In this document: piece after piece, positions 18,282-27,912 of the stretch
Position numbering within the stretch: position 1 is the stretch's first letter
Layout of the letters: each line of letters begins with the position of its first letter
Origin: Paralcaligenes sp. KSB-10
Lineage (GTDB): Bacteria > Pseudomonadota > Gammaproteobacteria > Burkholderiales > Burkholderiaceae_B
Direction: 5' to 3'
Length of the DNA: 64,000 nucleotides
Assembly (NCBI RefSeq): GCF_021266465.1
Contig: NZ_CP089848.1
Coordinates: 1,302,001-1,366,000, forward strand
The notes under the pieces: model-generated
What the model was told of the DNA's origin: nothing
Databases searched by the model: none
What the model saw: only the letters and a program-made list of their open reading frames with translations
Position numbers and translations under genes: made by a program

Positions 18282-19769
18282 ATGCAGCCAGGCACCGGCA
18301 ACAGCGAACGCAACCTCGAAACAATGGGCGTTGCCTTGGTCGATTTTTTCGATGTGACACCCACTTCGCTGTGGCTCGAAGACTACAGCAAGCTGCGCGA
18401 CTTATTTGAAACCTGGCGCGCGGCGGGCGTCTCCGATCTGCGCAGCTTCCTCGAAGAAGACCCCAGCCGTGTCGCGGCCTGCTCGGCCTGCATCAAAGTG
18501 CTGCGAGTCAATCAGCGCACTCTTACGCTTTACGGGGCCCGCAGCTTCGACGAGCTGGCGGCCCGCCTCGACCACGTGCTGCGCGACGATATGCTGGATG
18601 CGCACATCGGCGAGCTCGTGCAGATGTGGTCCGGAAAACTGCACTTTCAAAGCAAGAGCGTCAATTACACATTGGATGGCCGCCGCCTCGACATCCTGCT
18701 CAAAGGCGTTATCCTGCCTGGCCATGAAACACGCTGGGACCGCGTGCTGGTCGCCGTCGATGACATCACCGAGCTCGAAGAGGCCGGCAGGCGGGTTGCC
18801 GCAAGCGAGCTGTACGCGCGCAGCGTGTTCGAATACGCGCCGGTGTCATTGTGGGTCGAAGACTTCCAGGCCATAAAGCGACTGCTCGACGAAGTGCGTA
18901 TGCGAGGCATTAGCGATTTCCGCACCTTTACCGATGTGCACCCGGAATTCGTCGAGCGTTGCATGGCCGAGATTCGGGTGCTGGACGTCAATCAAGCCAC
19001 GCTCGATATGCTCAAGGTCGCCGATAAAGCCACCCTGCTGAGCCGCCTGCCGGAAGTGTTCCGCGACGACATGCTGCCCCATTTCCGCGAACAGTTGATG
19101 GACTTGTGGGAGGGGCGTCTGTTCCACCAACGCGAAGTGATCAACTATGCGCTCGACGGCAATGCCATCAATATCCACCTGCAGTTTTCCGTATTTCCGG
19201 GGCATGAGCAAGAGTGGGATCTCGTGCTGCTGGCCTTGACGGACATCACCGCACGGAAAAAGGCCGAATCGTACCTTGAATACCTCGGCAAGCACGATGT
19301 CCTGACAAAATTGAAGAATCGGTCTTTCTATGTCGACGAACTGAACCGGCTGGAACGGAAAGGCCCATTCCCGGTAACCATCATCATGATCGACCTGAAC
19401 GATCTGAAAACCGTCAACGACCAGCTGGGCCACGCAGCCGGCGATGCCCTGCTGCGCCGCGTCGGCGAAGTGCTGGCCAAGGCCATAGACAAGCCGGCCC
19501 AGGCCGCGCGCATAGGCGGCGACGAATTTGTCATACTGATGCCGGGCGCCGATGAGCGCGACGGTGAAGCCATGCTCGAAAGCATTCACAAGCTGATCGA
19601 ACTCAACAACCAGTTTTACTCCGGCTCCTTATTGAGTTTTTCGATAGGTATTGCAACCTGCCGGGGCGGCGAGCGCCTCGAAGACGCTCTGCGCAGGGCG
19701 GATATCGCCATGTACGACGACAAGAAAACCCATTACGACAGAAGAAAGGGCGAGCGGCGGGCTTCGTGA
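18282..19769 (+). CDS. PAS-PAS-GGDEF diguanylate cyclase
   Basis: 495 residues. Two homologous PAS-type sensor domains (about 20-170 and 180-325), each opening with a SLWxEDF/Y motif and ending with a D-I-T helix (VDDITELEEAGRR; LTDITARKKAES), then a GGDEF domain (about 330-490) with intact RIGGDEFVI. The RxxD inhibitory site five residues before GGDEF is absent (DKPA instead), so product inhibition is not expected. No membrane segment. Makes c-di-GMP in response to an unknown cytoplasmic cue. Starts further upstream are possible. Confidence 0.85.
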   Translation: MQPGTGNSERNLETMGVALVDFFDVTPTSLWLEDYSKLRDLFETWRAAGVSDLRSFLEEDPSRVAACSACIKVLRVNQRTLTLYGARSFDELAARLDHVLRDDMLDAHIGELVQMWSGKLHFQSKSVNYTLDGRRLDILLKGVILPGHETRWDRVLVAVDDITELEEAGRRVAASELYARSVFEYAPVSLWVEDFQAIKRLLDEVRMRGISDFRTFTDVHPEFVERCMAEIRVLDVNQATLDMLKVADKATLLSRLPEVFRDDMLPHFREQLMDLWEGRLFHQREVINYALDGNAINIHLQFSVFPGHEQEWDLVLLALTDITARKKAESYLEYLGKHDVLTKLKNRSFYVDELNRLERKGPFPVTIIMIDLNDLKTVNDQLGHAAGDALLRRVGEVLAKAIDKPAQAARIGGDEFVILMPGADERDGEAMLESIHKLIELNNQFYSGSLLSFSIGIATCRGGERLEDALRRADIAMYDDKKTHYDRRKGERRAS

Positions 19770-19809
19770 CAGCGAGCTGGCCGAAGCTGCCCACCCGAAT
19801 CGGAGTCTG

Positions 19810-20412
19810 TCACGCAAAGGTGATCAGCGCCGGATTGTCGGCCTGTTCGAGAATGCGTTCAACCCTCGCCTGCCAGCCCTGGGCGAATTCCCGTTTTTCG
19901 CTTTCCAGCGCATCGCCGCCCAATATTTTCTGCAGCAACTGCATGACAACAGGTGAAGCCGGCACAACCTCTGGGTGATAGGCGAGTTCTATGCAGGCGC
20001 CGCTATCGACGCGCTGGAAACGAATGTCGCCGTTAGCCAGCGGCACATTGAAAAACAACAGATTGCGGCGATCGTACAGACCGCCAAGCCCTTTGAACCC
20101 ATTGTCGCTGCTTGCCCCGGTAATCAGGCCAACCACATTGGCGATCACGCCGGTGACGCCGCTGCGCTGGTCGGCGCGAAACTCTACCTTGACGGCGCCG
20201 CGCTGCGGCAGATTCTTGCCATACAAGCGCTCCAAAGCAGCGAGTGTCATTAAATAGGCTCCCGCCACTGTCGGGCATGAATGGCCCGCCAATTTGACGG
20301 CGTCGGCATAAGAATAGTCGATGACCCCCTGATCCGCGGCACCAAGCAAGCCGGCCAGGGGATCCTGCATGGTGATTTTGCGGGCGCTATCGAAAAACGC
20401 GGGATGACTCAT
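19810..20412 (-). CDS. FmdE-like protein (formylmethanofuran dehydrogenase subunit E domain)
   Basis: 200 residues. The segment DAVKLAGHSCPTVAGAYLMTLAAL carries the GHxCP motif typical of FmdE-domain proteins, a probable metal site. In bacteria without methanofuran, the function of such proteins is not established. Divergent from a YfcC transporter / N-formylglutamate amidohydrolase operon. ATG 20412 is preferred; the frame continues upstream as non-homologous sequence. Confidence 0.6.
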   Translation of the reverse strand: MSHPAFFDSARKITMQDPLAGLLGAADQGVIDYSYADAVKLAGHSCPTVAGAYLMTLAALERLYGKNLPQRGAVKVEFRADQRSGVTGVIANVVGLITGASSDNGFKGLGGLYDRRNLLFFNVPLANGDIRFQRVDSGACIELAYHPEVVPASPVVMQLLQKILGGDALESEKREFAQGWQARVERILEQADNPALITFA

Positions 20413-20674
20413 TGTGGCGTTCCAGTTCCAGAATACCGTTCGAGTATAGTGTCCGCCTTCCGGTTTTTCCCTCGTAACCCTGCTCGGAACAGAGTTAAGG
20501 TCCGCTGGCCCGGCATGACTTGCAGAAACCACCGGGCTCCGTTTCACTGAACAAAACAAAAGACCTATTTTTCCGTCAATTAGAGAAAATGTCTTTATGG
20601 CCTGGAAATTCAATGGCCAACTAGGTGCGCACAAAAGATTTCATTGCCCGAAACAAGATACCAGGAGACATTCC

Positions 20675-22087
20675 GTGGATATTTCCAATCCGGCGGTAAT
20701 AAGAAAACCCGAAAAGAAAATGCTGCACCCGGTCGCCATCATGCTGCTGATCATGCTGTTTGCAATGGCCTTGACGTATGTGCTCGATTCGGGCTCGTTC
20801 CAGCGTCAGGGCAAGCTGGTCATCGCCGGCACCTATCAGGTGATCCCGAAAGCCCGGCATTTCAGCGATGTCCTTGTCGGCGCCGCGCACTCATCCGGAA
20901 AAGAGGCGGCGCCAGCCAGCCTGGTTTCAACCCTGGCCACCATACCCCAAGGACTCAGCCAGGCTGCCGACCTGATTTTCATGGTTATGATTATCGGCGG
21001 CATGTTCGGCATTATCCGCAAAAGCGAAGCCATTGATACGGGGATAGACCGGCTGCTGGAACTGACTCGCGGCAACGTGTACTGGCTCACACCCTTGTTG
21101 ATGCTTGCCCTGGCCTGCGGCAGCACTTTCCTGGGCCTGATCTCCGAGTACCTGGTGCTCATTCCCGTGGTTGTGCTGCTGGCCGAGCGCCTGAGCCTGC
21201 CGCCCTTGTTCGGGGTGGGCCTGGTGTTGATTGCCGCGAAAATCGGCTACATCGCGTCGATTACCAACCCGCTTGCGCTCAACATCACCCAGCCCCTGCT
21301 CGGCCTGCCCGCCTTGAATGGCGTAGGCTTGCGCGTCTTCGTTTTCGTTCTCTATCTGGCTATAGGCATCGCCTACATGCTGTTTTATGTAAGACGCGCC
21401 GGCACAAGCGCCAGTCCCGTCCAGCATGCCGGCGCCGGGCGGCCCTTGGGAGGGCGCCATCTGGCGATTCTATCGGTTCTTGGCATCAGCGTACTGGGCC
21501 TGATTTATGGCGTCAACCAGTACAACTGGCACTCGAAAGACCTGAGCACATTCTATCTGGTGGTTGCGATCATATCGGCCCTGATCGCCGGCCTGCCCTT
21601 GAGGGATGCCTGCGAAGCGTTCCTGACAGGCATGAAAGGCATGGTACTGGCGGGATTGCTGATAGGCCTGGCATCGGCCATCAATATCGTGCTCAAAGAC
21701 AGCCTGGTGCTGGACACGGTGATCTACAAGCTGTCATCCATGGCCGAAGGCCATTCCACAAGCTTCGCGGCGCAAGGCATGATGTTTGTCGAAATGATCC
21801 TGGATGTGCTGGTGCCGTCTACCTCGGGCAAGGCCGCCATGAGCATCCCGATACTCGGCCCCATCGGACAATTATCGGGCATCGGCAAGCAATCCATCGT
21901 GCAGGCGTTCCTGTTCGGCAATGGCCTGACCAATATGATCACCCCGACATCGGGAATGCTGCTGGCTTTCCTGGCGGCCGGAAAGGTCAACTTCATCGAA
22001 TGGCTGAAATTCATACTGCCGCTGGTGCTGATCCTGACCGTGCTGTCGCTGGCCATCATGGCTTATGCCATTTCCATTGGCTACTAA
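20675..22087 (+). CDS. YfcC/DcuC-type membrane transporter
   Basis: 470 residues with 11-13 hydrophobic segments. YfcC-family features: MVMIIGGMFGIIRKSEAID, GSTFLGLISEYLVLIPV, VPSTSGKAAMSIPILGPIGQL and NGLTNMITPTSGMLLAFLA. Related to C4-dicarboxylate and basic amino acid/antiporter carriers; substrate unknown. GTG start with AGGAGA six bases upstream. First gene of an operon with N-formylglutamate amidohydrolase, so a formylated or dicarboxylic amino acid is a reasonable cargo (inference). Confidence 0.75.
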   Translation: MDISNPAVIRKPEKKMLHPVAIMLLIMLFAMALTYVLDSGSFQRQGKLVIAGTYQVIPKARHFSDVLVGAAHSSGKEAAPASLVSTLATIPQGLSQAADLIFMVMIIGGMFGIIRKSEAIDTGIDRLLELTRGNVYWLTPLLMLALACGSTFLGLISEYLVLIPVVVLLAERLSLPPLFGVGLVLIAAKIGYIASITNPLALNITQPLLGLPALNGVGLRVFVFVLYLAIGIAYMLFYVRRAGTSASPVQHAGAGRPLGGRHLAILSVLGISVLGLIYGVNQYNWHSKDLSTFYLVVAIISALIAGLPLRDACEAFLTGMKGMVLAGLLIGLASAINIVLKDSLVLDTVIYKLSSMAEGHSTSFAAQGMMFVEMILDVLVPSTSGKAAMSIPILGPIGQLSGIGKQSIVQAFLFGNGLTNMITPTSGMLLAFLAAGKVNFIEWLKFILPLVLILTVLSLAIMAYAISIGY

Positions 22088-22125
22088 ATAAACCACATCG
22101 GCCACAAACATCGCAAGAGCCAGAC

Positions 22126-22992
22126 ATGACAAGCGCCTATTCCCTCTATGCCCCCACCGGCCCGGCGGTCCCTTTGGTCATCGACTCGCCGCACAGCAGC
22201 AACGACTTCCCGGCTACCGTTCCGACATGCGCACCGAAAGCGGCGCTGGATTCGGGCTGGGATGCCTGGGTTGACGAACTTTGGCAAGGGGCGGTCGCTG
22301 AAGGCGCCCACTTGCTGGCCGCCCGATTTCACCGCAGCTATATCGACGCCAATCGCAGCATGCTCGACATAGACGCCGAACTGCTGGCCCAGCCCTGGCC
22401 CGGCCCCATCTCGACAAGCGAAAAGACCCGCGCCGGCATGGGCCTGATCCGCCGCTACGCCTTGCCGGGTGTGCCCCTCTACGACAAGCGGCTTAGCGTG
22501 CCCGAAGTGCAAAGCCGCCTGGATCATTACTATCTGCCTTACCATCATCAACTCAAAACGCTGCTGGACCAGGCTCACGCCCGGTTCGGCGCGGTATGGC
22601 ATATCGATTGCCATTCGATGAAATCGGTGGGCAATGCCATGAACATCGATGCCGGCGCCCTGCGCCCCGATATCGTCATCGGCGACATCGACCACACGAC
22701 CGCCTTGCCTGAATTCAGCCTGTGGCTGGCCGACCAATTCAGGGATCTCGGCTACCATGTGTCAATCAACCGGCCGTACAAAGGCGCCGAACTCGTCAAA
22801 GCGTACAGCAATCCGGCCGCGCGCCGGTACAGTCTGCAGATCGAGCTGAACCGCCGCCTGTATATGGACGAGCAGGATTTCAGCAAACACGAGGGTTTTA
22901 TGCCTTTGCAAAAACATCTGCACGAAGTGGCCAGGCGTACCGCCGACTACATCCGGGCCGAGCTGAAAAACAGCCTGGATTTCGCTCCGTGA
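22126..22992 (+). CDS. N-formylglutamate amidohydrolase family protein
   Basis: 288 residues. FGase family: VIDSPHSSNDFP, RSYIDANRS, IDCHSMKSVG, NRPYKGAELVKAYSNP and LQIELNRRLYMDE. Metal-dependent hydrolase that in histidine degradation (HutG) releases formate from N-formylglutamate. No hut genes are in the window, so the substrate may differ. It overlaps the following IclR gene by 4 bases (GTGA). Confidence 0.85.
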   Translation: MTSAYSLYAPTGPAVPLVIDSPHSSNDFPATVPTCAPKAALDSGWDAWVDELWQGAVAEGAHLLAARFHRSYIDANRSMLDIDAELLAQPWPGPISTSEKTRAGMGLIRRYALPGVPLYDKRLSVPEVQSRLDHYYLPYHHQLKTLLDQAHARFGAVWHIDCHSMKSVGNAMNIDAGALRPDIVIGDIDHTTALPEFSLWLADQFRDLGYHVSINRPYKGAELVKAYSNPAARRYSLQIELNRRLYMDEQDFSKHEGFMPLQKHLHEVARRTADYIRAELKNSLDFAP

Positions 22993-23765
22993 ACGAGCCG
23001 TGCAAGACTTTGAGCGCGCCCGACTATACCGTCGCCGCTGTCGACGAGGCTCTTGCGCTGCTGCTCAAGATCGCCCAAACCCCCGGATTGGGATTAACGG
23101 AACTGGCGCAGGCCAGCCATAACACCAAGGCCCGCGCTTTCCGGCTACTGTACACCCTGGAACACCGTGGGCTGATTCGCAAAGAAGGCAGGCAACCGGC
23201 CTACTATTTAGGCCCCAAGGCTTTGTATCTGGGACTGTCGGCCCAGGAGCAAACCCGCCTCATAGGCCTGGTGCGGCCTCATCTGCGCGAACTGGGACGA
23301 CTGTTCAGCGAAAATGTACAGATGCGCATTCGCGACGGCCTCGAAACCCTGTGCATAGCGCGCTGGGACACCGTGGATCCCGATCGGGTGCATAACGATG
23401 TCAGCGCCCGCCGGCCTCTCTATGTGGGGGCCTCGGGTAAAGTGCTGCTGGCCCATAGCCCACCCGAGGTGTTCGATGCCCTGCTGAGCCAGCCCCTGGC
23501 GCAGCGAACACGCGATACCCTGGTCAAGCGCAGCCAGCTTACTCAGGAACTTGACCGGATACGGGCCAATGGCTACGCCATCTCGCGCGGGGAAAATACG
23601 CCTCACGCCGCCGCGGTGGCCGTGCCCATTTGGAACCAGGGCAAGCAGGTCATAGCATCCCTCAGCGTTGCCGGGCCCGACCACCGCTTTTCCAATGAAC
23701 GCACCCAATCCATCAAGAAAAAACTGTTGGAAAGCGCATTGATCATTTCCGCCCGCTGCGACTGA
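22989..23765 (+). CDS. IclR-family transcriptional regulator
   Basis: 258 residues starting with GTG overlapping the stop of the hydrolase gene. N-terminal winged helix (AVDEALALLLKIAQTPGLGLTELAQ), then the IclR effector domain (GLSAQEQTRLIGLVRPHLRELG, SARRPLYVGASGKVLLAH, ISRGENTPHAAAVAVPIW). Likely local regulator of the YfcC-hydrolase operon, which it ends. Confidence 0.88.
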   Translation: MNEPCKTLSAPDYTVAAVDEALALLLKIAQTPGLGLTELAQASHNTKARAFRLLYTLEHRGLIRKEGRQPAYYLGPKALYLGLSAQEQTRLIGLVRPHLRELGRLFSENVQMRIRDGLETLCIARWDTVDPDRVHNDVSARRPLYVGASGKVLLAHSPPEVFDALLSQPLAQRTRDTLVKRSQLTQELDRIRANGYAISRGENTPHAAAVAVPIWNQGKQVIASLSVAGPDHRFSNERTQSIKKKLLESALIISARCD

Positions 23766-24015
23766 ATCGGGCGATTCACTGAAAGCGGCGGATTCACCAT
23801 GATTTGCGCCATCCGCACGCCACCAGGCCTCCACGCGGCGTCGCCACTTCCGCAGACTGCCGCACCACAGGGCGGTCTTGACAAATCTTGATGAAGTTCG
23901 ACGAAACCATGGCTTCTTTTCGTTGTAGTATTTTGGAAAGGCCAGTTACAAAACCCCAGAACTCTTATCTCTTGTGTAGAACATCCGATAGCTGGCCCCT
24001 ACCCGGAAATCAGCC

Positions 24016-25362
24016 ATGTGGACCCTGTCCTACTTATGCAGATGGATAGTTGCGCTGGCGGCATTGAGCCCATCGGCCGTTCCCGCCCAGCCGCCCGAGC
24101 CCGCACGACCGCCCTTATCCGCCCAGCCGGCGGAAGTCGACATCTTCCATTGGTGGGTGTCCAAGGGCGAGCGCGCAAGTATCGATGTGCTGAAACGCTA
24201 TATCGAACAGCAAGGAATCATCTGGCACGAAGCGTCTGCCTCGGGCAGCGGAACGGCGCGTTACACCGATGTGCTGCGACAACGCGTAGACGCGGGCAAA
24301 CTGCCGACAGCAGCGCAAATGATTGGTTTTGCCATCCACGAATGGGCCCAAACCGGCTTGCTGGAAAATCTGAATGAAGTGGCCCGCCGCGAAGAATGGG
24401 ATGAGGTGGTGCCGCTAGGCATTCAGGCGCTATCGAAATATCAGGGCAATTGGATGGCAGCACCCATCAATGCCCATTCGACCAATTGGCTATGGGTGAA
24501 CAAGGCGGCGCTGGACCGTATCGGCGGCCAGGCGCCCGACACATGGCCGGACCTGATCACATTGCTGGACAAGGCCAAAGCAGCCGGAATCTTGCCACTG
24601 GCCATTGGCGGCGACGCCTGGGAGCAGACCTTGTTGTTCGAATCGGTGGCCGTTTCAACGGCAGGCGCCGAGTTCTATCGAAAAGCTTTTATAGAGCTCG
24701 ATGCCAAGACGCTCGAAGCGCCTGTGACCGCAACCATTTTCCGGCGGATGCGCATACTGAAAACCTACGTCGACCCTGGTTTCGATACTCGGCGTTGGGA
24801 TCAGGCAACTGATCTCGTGCGCAAGGGCAAGGCACTGCTGCAGGTGCAAGGCAGTTGGGTAGACGGCGAGTTCGTACACGATCATTTAAAGGCCGACCGC
24901 GATTTCTATTGTTTCCGGTTCCCTGACACGCAAGGGGTCTATCTGTTCAATAGCGATCAATATGTAGTATTCAAACAGGGGCCAGGCAGCAAACTGACCA
25001 AGCAGCGTCTCGAATCCACATTGATGAATCCGGACTTCCAGTCAGCCCTCAATCTCATGACCGGCGCGGCGCCGGCACGGGTGGATGTTTCCAAGGCGCC
25101 TTTCGATGCGTGCGGTCAACAAGCCATCAACGATATGCGCAGTGCCAATATGCGGCGCACCCTGATGGGCTCTGTGGCCATGGGCAATGCAAATCCCCCT
25201 CTTGTAAAGGAAGGCATTTACGATGTGGTACATCGTCATTTCCTTGGCCAGATCACCGACGAACAGGCCGCGCAGCAGTTGCACGACGTGATTGCCCGCT
25301 ACCGGAATAAGGCGTCGCAACGACTGCGGAGCAACGTGAGCCAGGTGGGGAAAACTCCATGA
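24016..25362 (+). CDS. Periplasmic family 1 (sugar-type) binding protein, probable sensor partner of the hybrid kinase
   Basis: 448 residues with a signal peptide (about 1-24) and an SBP_bac_1 fold: VDIFHWWVSKGERASIDVLKRYIE, LPTAAQMIGFAIHEWA, WMAAPINAHSTNWLWVNKAALD, TWPDLITLLDKAKAAGILPLAIGGD. This class usually serves sugar ABC importers, but no permease or ATPase follows. Instead its stop overlaps the start of a hybrid histidine kinase by 4 bases (ATGA). That arrangement recalls binding proteins that signal through kinases (TorT-TorS, ChvE-VirA), so a sensory role is inferred. Confidence 0.75.
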   Translation: MWTLSYLCRWIVALAALSPSAVPAQPPEPARPPLSAQPAEVDIFHWWVSKGERASIDVLKRYIEQQGIIWHEASASGSGTARYTDVLRQRVDAGKLPTAAQMIGFAIHEWAQTGLLENLNEVARREEWDEVVPLGIQALSKYQGNWMAAPINAHSTNWLWVNKAALDRIGGQAPDTWPDLITLLDKAKAAGILPLAIGGDAWEQTLLFESVAVSTAGAEFYRKAFIELDAKTLEAPVTATIFRRMRILKTYVDPGFDTRRWDQATDLVRKGKALLQVQGSWVDGEFVHDHLKADRDFYCFRFPDTQGVYLFNSDQYVVFKQGPGSKLTKQRLESTLMNPDFQSALNLMTGAAPARVDVSKAPFDACGQQAINDMRSANMRRTLMGSVAMGNANPPLVKEGIYDVVHRHFLGQITDEQAAQQLHDVIARYRNKASQRLRSNVSQVGKTP

Positions 25363-27872
25363 AAAAGCGTTTTTCCAATTTGAAACTGGCCACCAAGATC
25401 GTTCTGATGGTGGCTGTGCTGGGGGTAATGGCGGCGCTCACCACCCTGTATGCCCTGTCGAACATGCGATCCGTAGACCGCGAGTACCGCGCACTGATCA
25501 ATCACGAAGCTCAAAGCGCGCTGCTGATCGGCGACGCCTTGCTGCGCATGAGCGATTCGAGTCGTTTGCTGTATTCCGTCCTGACCGAGCAGGAAGTTTC
25601 AAAAATGCGCACCAGCCAGAAAATCATTGACGGTCTTCAGGCGCAGTTCAACGATAAAATACAGCGGATCCGCCCCTTGATGCCAAAAAAACAGGCCGAG
25701 CTGGAGCGCATTCTGGATCATTCAAAAGAATCGTTCGCCCTGGCCGCATCGGTGATCGATTGGGCCGCCCGCTGGCGCGGCGATCGCGCATTGGCCATCA
25801 TCCACCAGCAATTCGAACCGTCGATGCATACCCTGCAAAGCGAAATGAATGCGTTGCGCAACAATTCCATCGATAACTTCAAGACAACATCCGTAACGCT
25901 GAACAAAACCACCAACAGCACGATCATGACTACGGCGCTGGCGGTGGGGATCGTGCTGGTGCTGGTGCTGGTGCTTTCGGGGTACGTGACAATCATCCAG
26001 ATTTCACGGCCCATCGTTCGTCTGACACGCATCATGGGCAGACTCACGCTAAACAACTATGACGATGAAATTACCGGCACGTCGCGGCGCGACGAAGTAG
26101 GCAGCATGGCCAAAGCATTGCAGGTGTTCAAGGACACCATGCAGCGCGCCGACCAACTGGAGCGGGAAGCGGCTGCCAGCGCCCACGCGCGCGATATCGC
26201 CGAGCAGGCGGCGCAGGCCAAAGCAGCATTCCTTGCAACCATGAGCCATGAAATCCGCACGCCGCTCAACGGCATGCTGGGACTGACGCAAATTGCGTTA
26301 AAAGACGATCTGACGCCCCGCTTGCGCGACTGCCTGGAAAAAATCCTGCAGGCCGGCAGGCATTTGCTCGAAATCATCAACGACATTCTTGATTTTTCGA
26401 AAATCGACAGCGGCAAGCTGACCATAGAAGCAATCGAGTTCGACCTCCCACGCCTGGTAGATGAGGTAACAGAAATGATGCGGCCCAAGGCTGCCGACAA
26501 AGGCCTCGCCTTGCGCGTGGCCATAGACGCCACCGTACCCGCGATGGCCATTGGAGACCCAACCCGCATTCGCCAGATTCTGCTCAATTACCTCAACAAT
26601 GCCATCAAGTTCACTGCAAGCGGTGAAGTACGCCTGCGTATGGATGCGCAGCCCGATGGCGCCGACGGCATACTGCTGCGATGCGAAGTCCAGGATACGG
26701 GGATCGGCCTGAGCACCGAACAGATGGAACGTCTTTTCCAGGCGTTCCAGCAGGCCGATGAATCGATCACGCGGCGCTTTGGCGGTACCGGACTGGGCCT
26801 GGCCATTTCCAAACATCTGGCGGAACTTATGGAGGGCCAGGTCGGAATGCACAGCGTCCAGGGACGGGGCAGCACATTCTGGTTTACGGTTCGGCTGGCC
26901 CGCTCGCGACTTGCCGACAGGCCTGACGGCCATCGCCACGTGCCGGCGCCTGCCGATCGGCCGTTGCCCGATGTTTCGACGTTGAAGAACCTTCGCATCC
27001 TGCTTGTCGACGACAACGATCTGAATCGGCAAATCGGCGTGGAACTGCTGAAATCGGAAGGAATCGCCGTCGATGTGGCTGAAAACGGCCAGGCGGCGAT
27101 CGACATATTGCAGGCTGCACCCGATGGTACCTACGCCGCTGTACTGATGGACATGATGATGCCCGTCATGGACGGATTAAGCGCAACTCGCACATTGCGC
27201 GCCAACCCGCGATTCCTCGCATTGCCCATCATTGCCATGACGGCGAACGCCAGCGCGCACGATGTCGCCGCCGGTAAGGATGCCGGCACGGTGGCGCATA
27301 TAGCCAAACCTATAGACGAGAAAGTGCTATGGGAAACCTTGCTGCGCTGCGTACAGGTACCGCGGCCGGACGATCCTGACGCAACAGCGCTGCCCGCCGC
27401 CGAACAGCAAGCCCCGGCTCCCCCGCCCTCGACGGGCAGGCGCCGCGGCGATGCAGCGTTCATGTCCGCGCCCGGCGCCTACTTGCCGGCCGATTCCGCG
27501 CAGATATCCCTTGAAGGCCTGGTTTTGGGTAGAATGCAGCAAACCATGAGCGCCGAGCATTTCGAGAATCTGCTGACAGTGCTGATTGAAGACAGCCGGG
27601 TACGCAGCCTGCACATTGCCAGCTCGGCGCAAAAGGGGGAATTTACGGTTCTCGACCAAATGGCGCACGATCTGATCGGTGTCGCCGGCAACGCGGGCCT
27701 GAGCCAATTGGCGGCTTTGGGTGCACAGCTGAAGCAGGCCGTGAAGCGCGCCGATCTCTTGCAAAGCCAACAGCTGGCTGCTCAAATTCGCCAAGCTACC
27801 CTGCAGAGCATACAACTGCTGCAAGAGCGTTTTTTACCTCAATCCGCCGAATGGGACGACAAACATGAATAA
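25359..27872 (+). CDS. Hybrid sensor histidine kinase with REC and Hpt domains
   Basis: 837 residues: TM1 13-33; helical periplasmic region 34-188; TM2 189-212; HAMP 213-265; HisKA with H297 in ATMSHEIRTPLNG; HATPase with N box (LNYLNNAIKF), DTGIGL and GGTGLGLAIS; REC about 545-665 with D598 (VLMDMMMPVMDG); Hpt about 725-825 with H770 (MAHDLIGVAGN). A full four-step phosphorelay in one protein. The ligand is probably sensed through the co-translated binding protein, and the output is probably the REC-GGDEF protein 40 bases downstream. Confidence 0.88.
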   Translation: MKKRFSNLKLATKIVLMVAVLGVMAALTTLYALSNMRSVDREYRALINHEAQSALLIGDALLRMSDSSRLLYSVLTEQEVSKMRTSQKIIDGLQAQFNDKIQRIRPLMPKKQAELERILDHSKESFALAASVIDWAARWRGDRALAIIHQQFEPSMHTLQSEMNALRNNSIDNFKTTSVTLNKTTNSTIMTTALAVGIVLVLVLVLSGYVTIIQISRPIVRLTRIMGRLTLNNYDDEITGTSRRDEVGSMAKALQVFKDTMQRADQLEREAAASAHARDIAEQAAQAKAAFLATMSHEIRTPLNGMLGLTQIALKDDLTPRLRDCLEKILQAGRHLLEIINDILDFSKIDSGKLTIEAIEFDLPRLVDEVTEMMRPKAADKGLALRVAIDATVPAMAIGDPTRIRQILLNYLNNAIKFTASGEVRLRMDAQPDGADGILLRCEVQDTGIGLSTEQMERLFQAFQQADESITRRFGGTGLGLAISKHLAELMEGQVGMHSVQGRGSTFWFTVRLARSRLADRPDGHRHVPAPADRPLPDVSTLKNLRILLVDDNDLNRQIGVELLKSEGIAVDVAENGQAAIDILQAAPDGTYAAVLMDMMMPVMDGLSATRTLRANPRFLALPIIAMTANASAHDVAAGKDAGTVAHIAKPIDEKVLWETLLRCVQVPRPDDPDATALPAAEQQAPAPPPSTGRRRGDAAFMSAPGAYLPADSAQISLEGLVLGRMQQTMSAEHFENLLTVLIEDSRVRSLHIASSAQKGEFTVLDQMAHDLIGVAGNAGLSQLAALGAQLKQAVKRADLLQSQQLAAQIRQATLQSIQLLQERFLPQSAEWDDKHE

Positions 27873-27912
27873 CAACCTCGCACCTCGCTCAATGGGAAGG
27901 AATATGTAGGCC

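Noticed and set aside
23878-23906. TTGACA at 23878 as promoter of the binding protein-kinase operon
   Set aside because: No acceptable -10 element at a normal spacing.
24016-25362. Annotating the binding protein as part of a sugar ABC importer
   Set aside because: No permease or ATPase gene adjoins; overlap with a kinase gene points to sensing.
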